A DNA stretch of 5,952 nt from an uncultured Paracoccaceae bacterium (GTDB taxonomy: Bacteria > Pseudomonadota > Alphaproteobacteria > Rhodobacterales > Rhodobacteraceae), in assembly GCA_937927885.1 (NCBI GenBank), contig CALEZJ010000012.1:1-5952 (forward strand). The letters are read 5' to 3'. The first letter of the stretch is position 1, and the number at the start of each line of letters is the position of its first letter. The translations under genes were made by a program, and so were the position numbers. Below the pieces are notes generated by a model. That model saw nothing but the letters and a program-made list of their open reading frames with translations, searched no databases and was not told the origin of the DNA. Positions 1 through 5,952 of this stretch are shown here, piece after piece.

Positions 1-1696
1 TGTCTTCCTCGTCACCGATCGGGGTTTCGAGGCTGATCGGCTCCTTGGCGATCTTCAGGACCTTGCGCACCTTGTCCAAGGGCATTTGCAGCTTTTCGGC
101 CAATTCCTCGGGCGAGGGTTCGCGGCCGATCTCGTGCAGGATCTGGCGGCTGGTGCGCACCAGTTTGTTCATCGTCTCGATCATGTGCACCGGAATGCGG
201 ATGGTGCGCGCCTGATCGGCGATGCTGCGCGTAATTGCCTGCCGGATCCACCAGGTCGCATAGGTGCTGAATTTATAGCCGCGCCGGTATTCGAATTTAT
301 CGACCGCCTTCATGAGGCCGATATTGCCTTCCTGGATCAGGTCAAGGAATTGCAGGCCCCGGTTGGTGTATTTCTTGGCGATGGAAATGACCAGCCGCAG
401 GTTCGCCTCGACCATTTCCTTCTTGGCCTGCCGGGCTTCCTTTTCGCCTTTTTGCACCTGATTGACGATGCGACGGAATTCGGCGATGTCGACGCCGACA
501 TAGCGGCCGACTTCAGCCATTTCCTCGCGCAATTCCAGCACTTTGTCGCCGTGGCGTTCGAACAGCGTCTGCCAGCCGCGCCCCTTGGCGCGGGCCATCC
601 GGTCGCACCAGGTGGGGTCGAGTTCATAACCGCGGTATTCGTCGATGAATTCGCGCCGGTTGATGCGCGCCTGATCGGCAATCTTGACCATGCCGGAATC
701 GATGACCATGATCTTCTTGTTGATGCCGTAAAGCTGGTCGATCAACGCTTCGATCCGGTTGTTGTGCAGGTGAAGCGAATTCACCAGTTGCACGATTTCC
801 GAGCGCAGTTTCTGATAGGCAGATTCCTCTGCCGGGGAATAGCGCGTCTTGTTTTGCAGCGTCGCCTGCATGCGATTGTGCTGCATCTCCTCGAGCGTCT
901 CGTAATCCCGCGCGATCTGGTCCAGCGTTTCGAGCACCCGCGGTTTCAGCGAGGTTTCCATCGCCGCCAGCGACATGCTGGACTGGTCGAAATCGTCGTC
1001 GTCGTCGTCACCGGAACTGATCGGATTGCCGTCGGCATCCAGTTCGGGCTCGGTTCGGCGGCTGGGGCGCGGCGTGGCGGCGCCATCGGTCTCGACCCCG
1101 TCCAGGACCGGGCCCTCGCCATCCTCGTCCAGCGAATTGCCGAACGTTGCCTCGAGGTCGATCACCTCGCGCAGCAGCACGTCCTCGGACAGAAGTTCGT
1201 CACGCCAGATGATGATGGCCTGAAAGGTCAGCGGGCTTTCGCACAGTCCCGCGATCATCGTGTTGCGGCCGGCCTCGATCCGTTTGGCGATCGCGATTTC
1301 GCCCTCGCGCGACAGGAGTTCGACCGAACCCATCTCGCGCAGATACATGCGCACCGGATCGTCGGTGCGATCCAGCGCCTCGCCGCCACCCGAGGCCACG
1401 ACGATGTCGGTCGAACCCGAGACCACGGGCTCGCTGGACTCGGCTGCTTCCGGGTCTTCGGCTTCCTCTTCCTCGACGACATTGATGCCCATCTCGGAGA
1501 GCATCGACATCACGTCCTCGATCTGCTCGGACGAGACCTGATCGGGCGGCATCACCTGGTTGAGCTGTTCGATGGTGATATAGCCCCGCTCGCGCGCGGC
1601 GGAAATCATGCGTCGAACCGAGGCCTGGCTCATGTCGAGCGTGAACTCGTTCTCCTGCTCGTCGGGCTTTGCGTCGTCGGTGTCCTTGGCGGCCAT
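1..1696 (-). CDS. rpoD: RNA polymerase primary sigma factor RpoD (sigma-70), 3' end cut by window edge
   Basis: This gene encodes the housekeeping sigma factor, which binds core RNA polymerase and recognises -35/-10 promoters in the cytoplasm. 565 codons are visible from ATG at 1696; a GGAGGA Shine-Dalgarno at 1700-1705 fixes that start. Domains seen: region 1.1 at about residues 18-80 ([19 protein letters not shown]), region 1.2 at about 112-143 ([21 protein letters not shown]), and a long non-conserved insert at about 145-395 with an acidic stretch and a run of six Asp (230-235). Region 2 is at about 424-495 ([19 protein letters not shown], then [19 protein letters not shown], then [13 protein letters not shown]), holding core-binding and -10 recognition/melting residues. 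Region 3 begins at about 500 (RTIRIPVHM). The reading frame leaves the window at [11 protein letters not shown], so region 4 (-35 recognition) is not seen. It lies 113 bases behind dnaG, the classical primase/sigma arrangement. No frameshift is seen. The identification is secure. Confidence 0.98.
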   Translation of the reverse strand, partial: MAAKDTDDAKPDEQENEFTLDMSQASVRRMISAARERGYITIEQLNQVMPPDQVSSEQIEDVMSMLSEMGINVVEEEEAEDPEAAESSEPVVSGSTDIVVASGGGEALDRTDDPVRMYLREMGSVELLSREGEIAIAKRIEAGRNTMIAGLCESPLTFQAIIIWRDELLSEDVLLREVIDLEATFGNSLDEDGEGPVLDGVETDGAATPRPSRRTEPELDADGNPISSGDDDDDDFDQSSMSLAAMETSLKPRVLETLDQIARDYETLEEMQHNRMQATLQNKTRYSPAEESAYQKLRSEIVQLVNSLHLHNNRIEALIDQLYGINKKIMVIDSGMVKIADQARINRREFIDEYRGYELDPTWCDRMARAKGRGWQTLFERHGDKVLELREEMAEVGRYVGVDIAEFRRIVNQVQKGEKEARQAKKEMVEANLRLVISIAKKYTNRGLQFLDLIQEGNIGLMKAVDKFEYRRGYKFSTYATWWIRQAITRSIADQARTIRIPVHMIETMNKLVRTSRQILHEIGREPSPEELAEKLQMPLDKVRKVLKIAKEPISLETPIGDEED

Positions 1697-1809
1697 GGTT
1701 CCTCCGGCTGGGGGCAGGCGTGATTCGGCTTTTGTCACAGATAACGGCTGATGTGGGCGAATCACAGGGGGGCGGATGTGATTGGGTGATTCGATGGCGG
1801 AATACGGCG
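1697..1809 (-). promoter_or_regulatory. dnaG-rpoD intergenic leader with motif copies and a weak -10-like element
   Basis: This 113-base gap holds no gene. It carries three exact copies of the CGAATCAC octamer (1720-1727, 1758-1765, 1786-1793) and one variant in tandem (1778-1785). A -10-like TTATCT lies at 1739-1744 on the minus strand, but I find no good -35 box at 16-18 bases; the position is partly covered by the octamer GTGATTCG. If TTATCT is used, transcription would begin near 1732, and the octamer at 1720-1727 would lie just inside the transcript. rpoD may instead depend on read-through from dnaG. No U-tailed hairpin between the two genes argues for a terminator. The promoter assignment is an inference. 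Confidence 0.4.
1700..1705 (-). promoter_or_regulatory. Strong Shine-Dalgarno site of rpoD
   Basis: GGAGGA read on the minus strand, three bases from the rpoD ATG (four from the GGAGG core). It is the best ribosome binding site in the window and decides the rpoD start. Confidence 0.85.
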
Positions 1810-1922
1810 TCATTCGGGGGGCGGGCGTCGCTTTTTCTTCACCCAGATCTGCGAGTCGATCAGGGTTTGGAGGTGATTCGACAGCGATTCACGATCCTCG
1901 CCCAGATCGGCCGTCGAATCAC
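1720..1922. repeat. Cluster of CGAATCAC/GTGATTCG octamers containing GANTC sites
   Basis: Exact octamers lie at 1720-1727, 1758-1765, 1786-1793, 1873-1880 and 1915-1922, in both orientations. One-base variants lie at 1778-1785 (GTGATTGG, directly abutting the 1786 copy) and 1885-1892 (CGATTCAC, inverted to the 1873 copy with a four-base spacer). The cluster begins inside the last codons of dnaG and runs to 24 bases before the rpoD ATG. Seven GANTC sites fall in 1722-1920, whereas by eye I find only about ten or so in the rest of the window. GANTC is the CcrM methylation target in alphaproteobacteria. The function is unknown; a regulator binding site array or a methylation-controlled promoter is inferred. 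Confidence 0.6.
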
Positions 1923-3747
1923 CAAAGCCCGAACGTCCGGCACGATCGAGCGCAGCGGCGGTCTGGCCCAGGCGGTAGGTCAGCCTTTCGCCGGGGATGC
2001 CTTGCAGTTCCTCGGCTATCTCGGCCAGTTCGCGGCGATTGGCGCGGCGGGTCATGAGGATGTCGAAATCCTCGGCCAGGCAGCGGCGGACGGTGTCGGG
2101 ATCGGCCCCGGGGCGCAGCAGCGGCGAAATCGCAACATCGGGCTGCGCGCGCAGTGCGGCCAGCGCCGAGCCGCCGCGCGCCTCCAGCGCCTCGGTCGAG
2201 GGCGCATCGTGCAGCGACGAGAGCAACACCGACTGCAGCATCCTGTGCCCGTCGCCGGGAGGGTCCAGCGCCATCAACCGGTCGTCGAATTCGACCAGCA
2301 GATGCGGATGGGCAAAGAGCGTCGCCAGTATGCGCCCTTCGCGCAGGGATTCGTCCGCCCCCTCGGTGCCCGATGCCAACAGCGAGCCGCGCGTGCCGGG
2401 AAGGGGGGCCGCGGGCGCGGCCTTGCGCCCCCTCAGGGGGCCGGGCCGAAACGGTCCCGCGGTGTCGGCAAACAGGGTGCGGCGTTGCTGGCGAAATTCG
2501 TCGGCGTAATGCTCGCGCAGGCTGGGATCCTGGATGCGCGCGATCAGCGCGCGCAGGCGTCGGTCCAGCGCCGCGCGCCGTTCGGGGCTGTCAAAGACCT
2601 TGCCAGCCACCTCGCGGTCCCACAGGAGTCTGGCCATCGGCACCGCGCGGTCCAGAATTGCGCGCATCGCTGCTGCGCCTCCGGCCTTGATCAGATCGTC
2701 GGGATCCTGTCCGCCGGGCAGGATCGCAAAGCGCAGCGACTGCCCGGCTGCGATCAGGGGCAGCGCCAGATCGGCCAGTCTGAGCCCCGCGCGCAGCCCC
2801 GCTGCATCGCCATCGAGGGCGATGATCGGCTCGTCGTGCAGGCGCCACATCAGGCGCAACTGGTCCTCGGTCACGGCGGTGCCGAGGGGCGCCACCGCCC
2901 CCTCGAACCCCGCGCCGACCAGCGCGATCACGTCCATGTAGCCCTCGGCCACCACAAGGGGCTGCGCCTTGCCGGTTGCGGTCCGCGCGGGGCCTATGTT
3001 GTAAAGGGTGCGGCCCTTGTCGAACAAAGGCGTTTCGGGCGAGTTCAGGTATTTGGCCCGGGCGTTCGGGTCCATGGATCGCCCGCCAAAGGCAATCGCC
3101 CGCCCGCGCGCATCGCGGATCGGGAACAGGATGCGTCCGCGAAATCGATCAAAGGGCTGGCCACCGTCGTCAGGGCGCGCGCAAAGCCCGGCCTCGATGA
3201 CCAGATCGGGCGAGACACCGGCCTGCGTGAGGTGGTGAAACAGGGCCTGCCGGCTGTCCGGGGCAAAGCCGATTTCCCAGCGTTCGCGCTGCGCTTCGCT
3301 CAGGCCCCGCCGGTCGAGATAGGCGCGTGCCTCGGCGGCCTGCCCGCCCATCAGCTGCATGCGATAGAAACGCACCGCCTTTTCCATGACCTCGACCAGC
3401 GTGGCGCGCCGGTCGTCGCGCTGGCGCTCGCCGACTTCGCGGGCGGGCAGCGCCATCCCCGCCTCGCGCGCAAGGACTTCGACCGCTTCCATGAAGCCGA
3501 GGTTCTGCGTCTGCTGCACGAAGCTCAGCGCATCGCCTTTCGCGTGGCAGCCGAAGCAGTAATAAAAGCCCTTTCGATCATCGACGTGAAAGGACGCCGT
3601 CTTTTCGTGGTGAAACGGGCAGGGGGCCCAGAAATCGCCCTTGCCTTGATTGGATTTGCGCAGATCCCAGGACACCGCGCGGCCGACCACCTGCGCGATG
3701 GACAGGCGGCTGCGCAATTCATCAAGGAATCCTGGCGGCAGGGACAT
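1810..3747 (-). CDS. dnaG: DNA primase DnaG
   Basis: DnaG makes the short RNA primers for Okazaki fragments and leading-strand start, working with the replicative helicase DnaB at the fork. The protein has 645 residues, near the usual length for the family. The N-terminal CHC2 zinc domain is visible with C43, H46, C64 and C67 ([15 protein letters not shown], then [14 protein letters not shown]). The catalytic core follows with a basic [10 protein letters not shown] segment at 201-210. The TOPRIM metal site has EGYMD at 268-272 (E268) and DGDAAG at 312-317 (D312, D314), then QDPDD at 347-351. After a proline/arginine linker near 455-485, the helicase-binding C-terminal part ends in a basic WVKKKRR tail. 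I chose the ATG at 3747 (MSLPPGF, the usual alphaproteobacterial start). The in-frame ATGs at 3849 and 3804 lie at or upstream of the predicted promoter and would add non-conserved sequence. rpoD follows 113 bases downstream. Confidence 0.97.
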   Translation of the reverse strand: MSLPPGFLDELRSRLSIAQVVGRAVSWDLRKSNQGKGDFWAPCPFHHEKTASFHVDDRKGFYYCFGCHAKGDALSFVQQTQNLGFMEAVEVLAREAGMALPAREVGERQRDDRRATLVEVMEKAVRFYRMQLMGGQAAEARAYLDRRGLSEAQRERWEIGFAPDSRQALFHHLTQAGVSPDLVIEAGLCARPDDGGQPFDRFRGRILFPIRDARGRAIAFGGRSMDPNARAKYLNSPETPLFDKGRTLYNIGPARTATGKAQPLVVAEGYMDVIALVGAGFEGAVAPLGTAVTEDQLRLMWRLHDEPIIALDGDAAGLRAGLRLADLALPLIAAGQSLRFAILPGGQDPDDLIKAGGAAAMRAILDRAVPMARLLWDREVAGKVFDSPERRAALDRRLRALIARIQDPSLREHYADEFRQQRRTLFADTAGPFRPGPLRGRKAAPAAPLPGTRGSLLASGTEGADESLREGRILATLFAHPHLLVEFDDRLMALDPPGDGHRMLQSVLLSSLHDAPSTEALEARGGSALAALRAQPDVAISPLLRPGADPDTVRRCLAEDFDILMTRRANRRELAEIAEELQGIPGERLTYRLGQTAAALDRAGRSGFGDSTADLGEDRESLSNHLQTLIDSQIWVKKKRRPPPE

Positions 3748-3779
3748 CGGACGGGACCGGGTGAGAGAGGCGTGGGCCA

Positions 3780-3808
3780 GATATAGGGTGGCCCGTTGCC
3801 CCATGCAA
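3780..3808 (-). promoter_or_regulatory. Predicted sigma-70 promoter of dnaG
   Basis: On the minus strand, a -35 TTGCAT (3808-3803) is separated by exactly 17 bases from a -10 TATATC (3785-3780). Transcription would start near 3773, giving a leader of roughly 26 bases before the dnaG ATG. The spacing is ideal and the site lies between a terminator and the gene, so this is the best promoter candidate in the window. It is a consensus match by eye only. Confidence 0.6.
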
Positions 3809-3856
3809 AGGTGTGCTGCAACAGGGGCCGCGCGCAGGTCTGGGCGCAACAGCGAA

Positions 3857-3877
3857 CGGGGGCCCCAAAGGCCCCCG
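3857..3877 (-). terminator. GC-rich hairpin terminator behind the DUF4167 gene
   Basis: An eight-base perfect stem (CGGGGGCC with GGCCCCCG) encloses a five-base loop, beginning 11 bases past the DUF4167 stop codon. On the minus strand it is followed by TTCGCTGTT, a weak U-tract, as is common for intrinsic terminators in GC-rich alphaproteobacteria. It separates the DUF4167 gene from the dnaG promoter. The stem is certain; termination is inferred from position. Confidence 0.7.
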
Positions 3878-3887
3878 CGTCAGATGC

Positions 3888-4847
3888 TCATTCGGCGGCG
3901 TCGGTGGCCGGTCCCTCGGCCGCATCGACGCGCGGCTTGCGGGGTTTGCGGGCCTTGGGTTTGGCGGGTGCTTCACCGGCGGCCTCGGTTGCGGCCACGC
4001 CGGCGGGTTCGCTCGCGCCCTGTGCAACCGCAGGCGCCTCGATGACAGGCGCGGGAGTTGCGGGCGCGCTTGCCTCGGGCCGTGGGCTCGGCTCGGGGCG
4101 CGGGTCGATGCGGGCTTCGGTGCGGGTTTCCGGGGTTTCGACCAGCATCGATTCGGGGTCTGCCGCAGGGGTGCGCGCGCCCTCGTCGCGCGGATCGCTG
4201 CCCTCACGACGGGCGCGGCGGTCTTCAAAGCGCTTGTTGCGGCGCTCCTTCCAGTCCTGCCGACCCTCGGTCTGGCGCCCTTCGCTTTGCCGTCCTTCGG
4301 TCTGGCGTCCGTCGTTCGCCCGTCCGTCGTTTGTCCGTCCGTCGCTTGTCCGTCCGTCACCGCGCGGTTGCTCGCCACGCTGATCGCCATACCGCTCGTT
4401 CTGGCGGCCTTCGCCCGGGCGGCTGTCCTGACGTCCCTCGGTTTGACGCCCCTCGTTCTGGCGGGGATCAAAGCTGCGGGCCTCGCCCGCGTCTGCTTCG
4501 CCACCCTCTGCATCGCCTTCGGTGTCGAACCGGCGAGACTGGCCCTGCTGGCCGTTTTGCGGGAAGCCACCGTCGCGCCGCTGTTCGGTCTCGCGCGCCA
4601 GTTCGGCCTGCGCCTCGTTCAGCATGCGGGTATAATGCTCGGCGTGCTGGAGGAAGTTCTCGGCCGCGACGCGGTCGCCCGACAATTGCGCATCGCGCGC
4701 CAGCAGAGCGTATTTGTCGATGATCTGCTGCGGCGTGCCGCGCACCTTGCCCTCGGGGCCCGAGCTGTCGAACACCCGGTTGACAATGTTGCCCAGTGTG
4801 CGCGGGCGGTTCTGTTTCGAGCGCGAACGTTTGTTCGAAGGTCTCAT
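3888..4847 (-). CDS. DUF4167 domain protein with charged repeat tail
   Basis: This is a 319-residue hydrophilic protein of a family conserved in alphaproteobacteria and of unknown biochemical function. Residues 1-91 are the conserved DUF4167 part: a basic start (NKRSRSKQNRPRTLGNI), FDSSGPEGKVRGTPQQI, then LARDAQLSGDRVAAENF and the helical QHAEHYTRMLNEAQ. The rest looks disordered: five-residue EGRQ/DGRT repeats at about 132-198, a basic KERRNKRFEDRRARR block, a Pro/Ala/Glu stretch, and a lysine/arginine-proline tail (AKPKARKPRKPR, about 295-306). No signal peptide or membrane segment is seen. The basic head and RG-like repeats would suit nucleic-acid binding, but that is inference. I chose the ATG at 4847 because the family begins with a short MR-S-NKRSR motif; an in-frame ATG at 4910 would add unrelated residues. 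It sits 241 bases downstream of prmC, with a terminator directly behind it. Confidence 0.9.
   Translation of the reverse strand: MRPSNKRSRSKQNRPRTLGNIVNRVFDSSGPEGKVRGTPQQIIDKYALLARDAQLSGDRVAAENFLQHAEHYTRMLNEAQAELARETEQRRDGGFPQNGQQGQSRRFDTEGDAEGGEADAGEARSFDPRQNEGRQTEGRQDSRPGEGRQNERYGDQRGEQPRGDGRTSDGRTNDGRANDGRQTEGRQSEGRQTEGRQDWKERRNKRFEDRRARREGSDPRDEGARTPAADPESMLVETPETRTEARIDPRPEPSPRPEASAPATPAPVIEAPAVAQGASEPAGVAATEAAGEAPAKPKARKPRKPRVDAAEGPATDAAE
4254..4358 (-). repeat. 15-base tandem repeat coding for DGRTS/EGRQT units
   Basis: Seven adjoining 15-base units encode DGRTS, DGRTN, DGRAN, DGRQT, EGRQS, EGRQT and EGRQD (residues 164-198 of the DUF4167 protein). The first three units share GACGGACGG, while later ones differ mostly at third positions, which suggests older copies plus a recent expansion. 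A second, degenerate block (NEGRQ, TEGRQ, then EGRQN) lies upstream in the gene at about 4401-4457. The period is a multiple of three, so all frames stay open here and generate false reading frames. Confidence 0.85.
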
Positions 4848-4979
4848 GCGAGCGGGTTCCGGCCTTTGACGGGGCGCTAGACCCGAGGGCATCGCCGTTC
4901 TGGCGCGCAAACTCAGGGTCTGTGCAGATGAGCGTGGGACGGGAGAGCGGAACGCCGCACTCCATGCGCCACAAAGCCG

Positions 4980-5008
4980 GAATAACCATGCACCCCGCGT
5001 CGAGGCAA
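4980..5008 (-). promoter_or_regulatory. Possible promoter of the DUF4167 gene
   Basis: On the minus strand, TTGCCT (5008-5003) is followed after 17 bases by TTATTC (4985-4980). The -35 is fair and the -10 is weak. The leader would be about 125 bases long. A CGAATCAC octamer lies three bases upstream of the -35. This is a tentative call. Confidence 0.3.
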
Positions 5009-5011
5009 GCC

Positions 5012-5019
5012 CGAATCAC
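5012..5019. promoter_or_regulatory. Isolated CGAATCAC octamer upstream of the DUF4167 gene
   Basis: An exact copy of the octamer that clusters before rpoD, again in a gap between genes and with a GANTC core. It abuts the predicted -35 box, a usual place for a regulator site. I find no further exact copies elsewhere in the window by eye. Confidence 0.4.
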
Positions 5020-5088
5020 CACGCGAGGAACACATGGGCGGTAGTTTTCGTGCGTTCGTGGCGCAGAAAGCATAGATCTCGGCGGTTT

Positions 5089-5919
5089 TCAGCGCCGTTT
5101 CGCCGCGACAACCCTGTCCCGCCCATCGAGATCGACCAGAATGCGAAGGTCTTGAAGTCCCGCAGCACCGAAAAGGGCACACACGGCGGCACCTTGTGTG
5201 GGCCCGATTTCCACCAGCACGCGCCCCCCCGGCACCAGATGCTTCACCACCCCCGCTGCGATCGCGCGGTAGGCGCCGAGTCCGTCGCCGCCCGGGGTCA
5301 GCGCCATGTGCGGCTCGTGGTCGCGCACCTCGGGCGAAAGGCCCTCCATCTCGGCCTCGGCGATGTAGGGTGGATTCGAGGCGATCAGATCGAAGGTTCC
5401 CGCGATCCCCGAGAACCAGTCCGAGAGGACGAAATCGGCGCGCGATTGCAGGCCCAGTGCCTGCGCATTGCCCGATGCCACGGCAAGCGCGGCGGGTGAC
5501 AGATCGGCACCCAGCCCGGTGGCGCCCGCACGGTCGGCCAGGAGGCTGAGCAGGATCGCACCGGATCCCGTGCCCAGGTCGAGCACGCGGGAAAAGGGGG
5601 CGGCAAGCGCCTCGGCCACCAGTGTTTCGGTTTCCGGGCGCGGGTCCAGAACATCGCGGGTCACGCGAAAACCGCGCCCCCAGAACATCCGCCGCTCCAG
5701 AATATGGCTGACCGGCTCGCGCGCCGCCCTCCGCTCGATCATGCGCTCAAGGCGTGCGGCGGCCTCGTCCTCCAGAGGGTCGGACAGATGCAGCGTCAGC
5801 CGGTCAACGCCGATCCCCATGGCCTCGGCGATCAGGAGGCGTGCATCGCGCGCCGCATCCGGCACCCCCTCCGCAGCCAGTCGCGCCACCGCGGCGCGCA
5901 GGGTCTCGGCTGCGTTCAT
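5089..5919 (-). CDS. prmC: Peptide chain release factor N5-glutamine methyltransferase PrmC (HemK)
   Basis: PrmC uses S-adenosylmethionine to methylate the glutamine of the GGQ motif in release factors RF1 and RF2, which raises the efficiency of translation termination. The protein has 276 residues, normal for the family. The N-terminal helical substrate-binding domain (about 1-75) ends in REPVSHILERRMFWG at 68-81. PRPETE lies at 93-98, the SAM-binding glycine loop DLGTGSG at 114-120, and the catalytic signature NPPY at 182-185. The GADLSPAAL segment (137-145) carries the acidic residue expected to contact SAM ribose. A glutamate stands where many relatives have glycine in the ILG-R motif; I do not read this as loss of function. 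The ATG at 5919 overlaps the prfA stop by four bases (ATGA), so translation is probably coupled to that of its own substrate RF1. Confidence 0.97.
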   Translation of the reverse strand: MNAAETLRAAVARLAAEGVPDAARDARLLIAEAMGIGVDRLTLHLSDPLEDEAAARLERMIERRAAREPVSHILERRMFWGRGFRVTRDVLDPRPETETLVAEALAAPFSRVLDLGTGSGAILLSLLADRAGATGLGADLSPAALAVASGNAQALGLQSRADFVLSDWFSGIAGTFDLIASNPPYIAEAEMEGLSPEVRDHEPHMALTPGGDGLGAYRAIAAGVVKHLVPGGRVLVEIGPTQGAAVCALFGAAGLQDLRILVDLDGRDRVVAAKRR

Positions 5920-5952
5920 GCCTCGAGCTCGGCCAGCAACTCGGCCTGATGT
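5916..5952 (-). CDS. prfA: Peptide chain release factor 1 (RF1), last 11 codons only
   Basis: Only the C-terminal HQAELLAELEA and a TGA stop are inside the window; the gene continues beyond the right edge. The reading frame ends in an ATGA overlap with prmC. The acidic/alanine-rich LAELEA ending resembles alphaproteobacterial RF1 tails, and prfA is the standard neighbour upstream of prmC. RF1 reads UAA and UAG stops and is the PrmC substrate. The identification rests mainly on context because the fragment is so short. Confidence 0.75.
   Translation of the reverse strand, partial: HQAELLAELEA

Larger units (their letters stand above)
4848..5088 (-). other. prmC-DUF4167 intergenic region without a gene
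   Basis: No coding region with family resemblance and no tRNA-like fold is seen in these 241 bases. They contain the possible DUF4167 promoter (4980-5008), one CGAATCAC octamer (5012-5019), and an imperfect inverted repeat (CCATG 4986-4990 with CATGG 5033-5037, and CGCGT 4996-5000 with ACGCG 5021-5025) around that octamer. No clear terminator follows prmC, so read-through from prfA-prmC into the DUF4167 gene is possible. Confidence 0.6.

Noticed and set aside
86..1723. Open frame of 545 codons on the plus strand
   Set aside because: It lies antisense to rpoD, whose conserved sigma domains are unmistakable on the other strand. In GC-rich genes, antisense stops are rare because TTA, CTA and TCA codons are little used. 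The translated sequence shows no family features.
1736..1744. TTATCTGTG on the minus strand as a possible DnaA box
   Set aside because: It departs from the TTATNCACA consensus at several of the last positions, and no second box is nearby.
2427..2441. Short GC hairpin (GCCCCC, TCA, GGGGGC) resembling a terminator
   Set aside because: It is within the proline/arginine linker of dnaG, has no U-tract and is explained by coding sequence.
1669..3786. Open frame of 705 codons on the plus strand
   Set aside because: It is antisense to dnaG and arises from the same codon bias. The minus strand shows the zinc and TOPRIM motifs of a complete primase.
3748..3849. Longer dnaG reading frame beginning at an ATG at 3849
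   Set aside because: The extra 34 residues would be encoded across the predicted promoter and are unlike primase N-termini. MSLPPGF at 3747 is the family-typical start.
3813..4880. Long plus-strand frame and other frames over the DUF4167 gene
   Set aside because: They are shadows created by the 15-base repeat, which keeps all frames open, and by GC-rich bias. Only the chosen minus-strand frame has the conserved N-terminal domain.
4913..5182. Minus-strand frame of 89 codons spanning the prmC-DUF4167 gap
   Set aside because: It begins within prmC in another frame, has no recognisable features, and its gap portion holds the putative promoter elements.

Overview
The window comes from a GC-rich alphaproteobacterium, most likely a member of the Rhodobacteraceae (Roseobacter/Paracoccus/Rhodobacter relatives). 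This rests on the RpoD and DnaG protein style, on a DUF4167-family gene placed next to prmC, and on the GC-rich codon use. It is a housekeeping block of the core chromosome. I see no mobile element, CRISPR array, tRNA or rRNA.

All five genes are on the minus strand, so transcription runs from high to low coordinates. First comes the last 11 codons of prfA (peptide release factor 1), at the right edge. Its stop overlaps the start of prmC, the methyltransferase that modifies release factors, in an ATGA junction. A gap of 241 bases with a possible promoter follows. Next is a DUF4167-family gene (319 aa) with a conserved basic N-terminal domain and a long charged tail containing tandem EGRQ/DGRT five-residue repeats. 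A GC-rich hairpin terminator lies just behind it. A gap of 140 bases carries a good promoter candidate (TTGCAT, 17 bases, TATATC) for dnaG (primase, 645 aa). A 113-base gap then leads to rpoD (primary sigma factor), of which the first 565 codons are present. rpoD runs off the left edge within region 3, so sigma region 4 is missing from the window.

The genes form two functional groups. prfA-prmC act in translation termination. dnaG-rpoD are the primase/sigma pair of the classical macromolecular-synthesis operon, here apparently insulated from the upstream genes by a terminator and its own promoter.

The least ordinary signal is a short motif, CGAATCAC (reverse GTGATTCG). It occurs five times exactly, plus two one-base variants, within about 200 bases covering the 3' end of dnaG and the rpoD leader. 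It occurs once more in the gap in front of the DUF4167 gene, next to a predicted -35 box. Each exact copy contains a GANTC site, the target of the alphaproteobacterial cell-cycle methyltransferase CcrM. This suggests, but does not prove, methylation-dependent or repressor-type control of rpoD. Nothing else in the window looks like an undescribed system.
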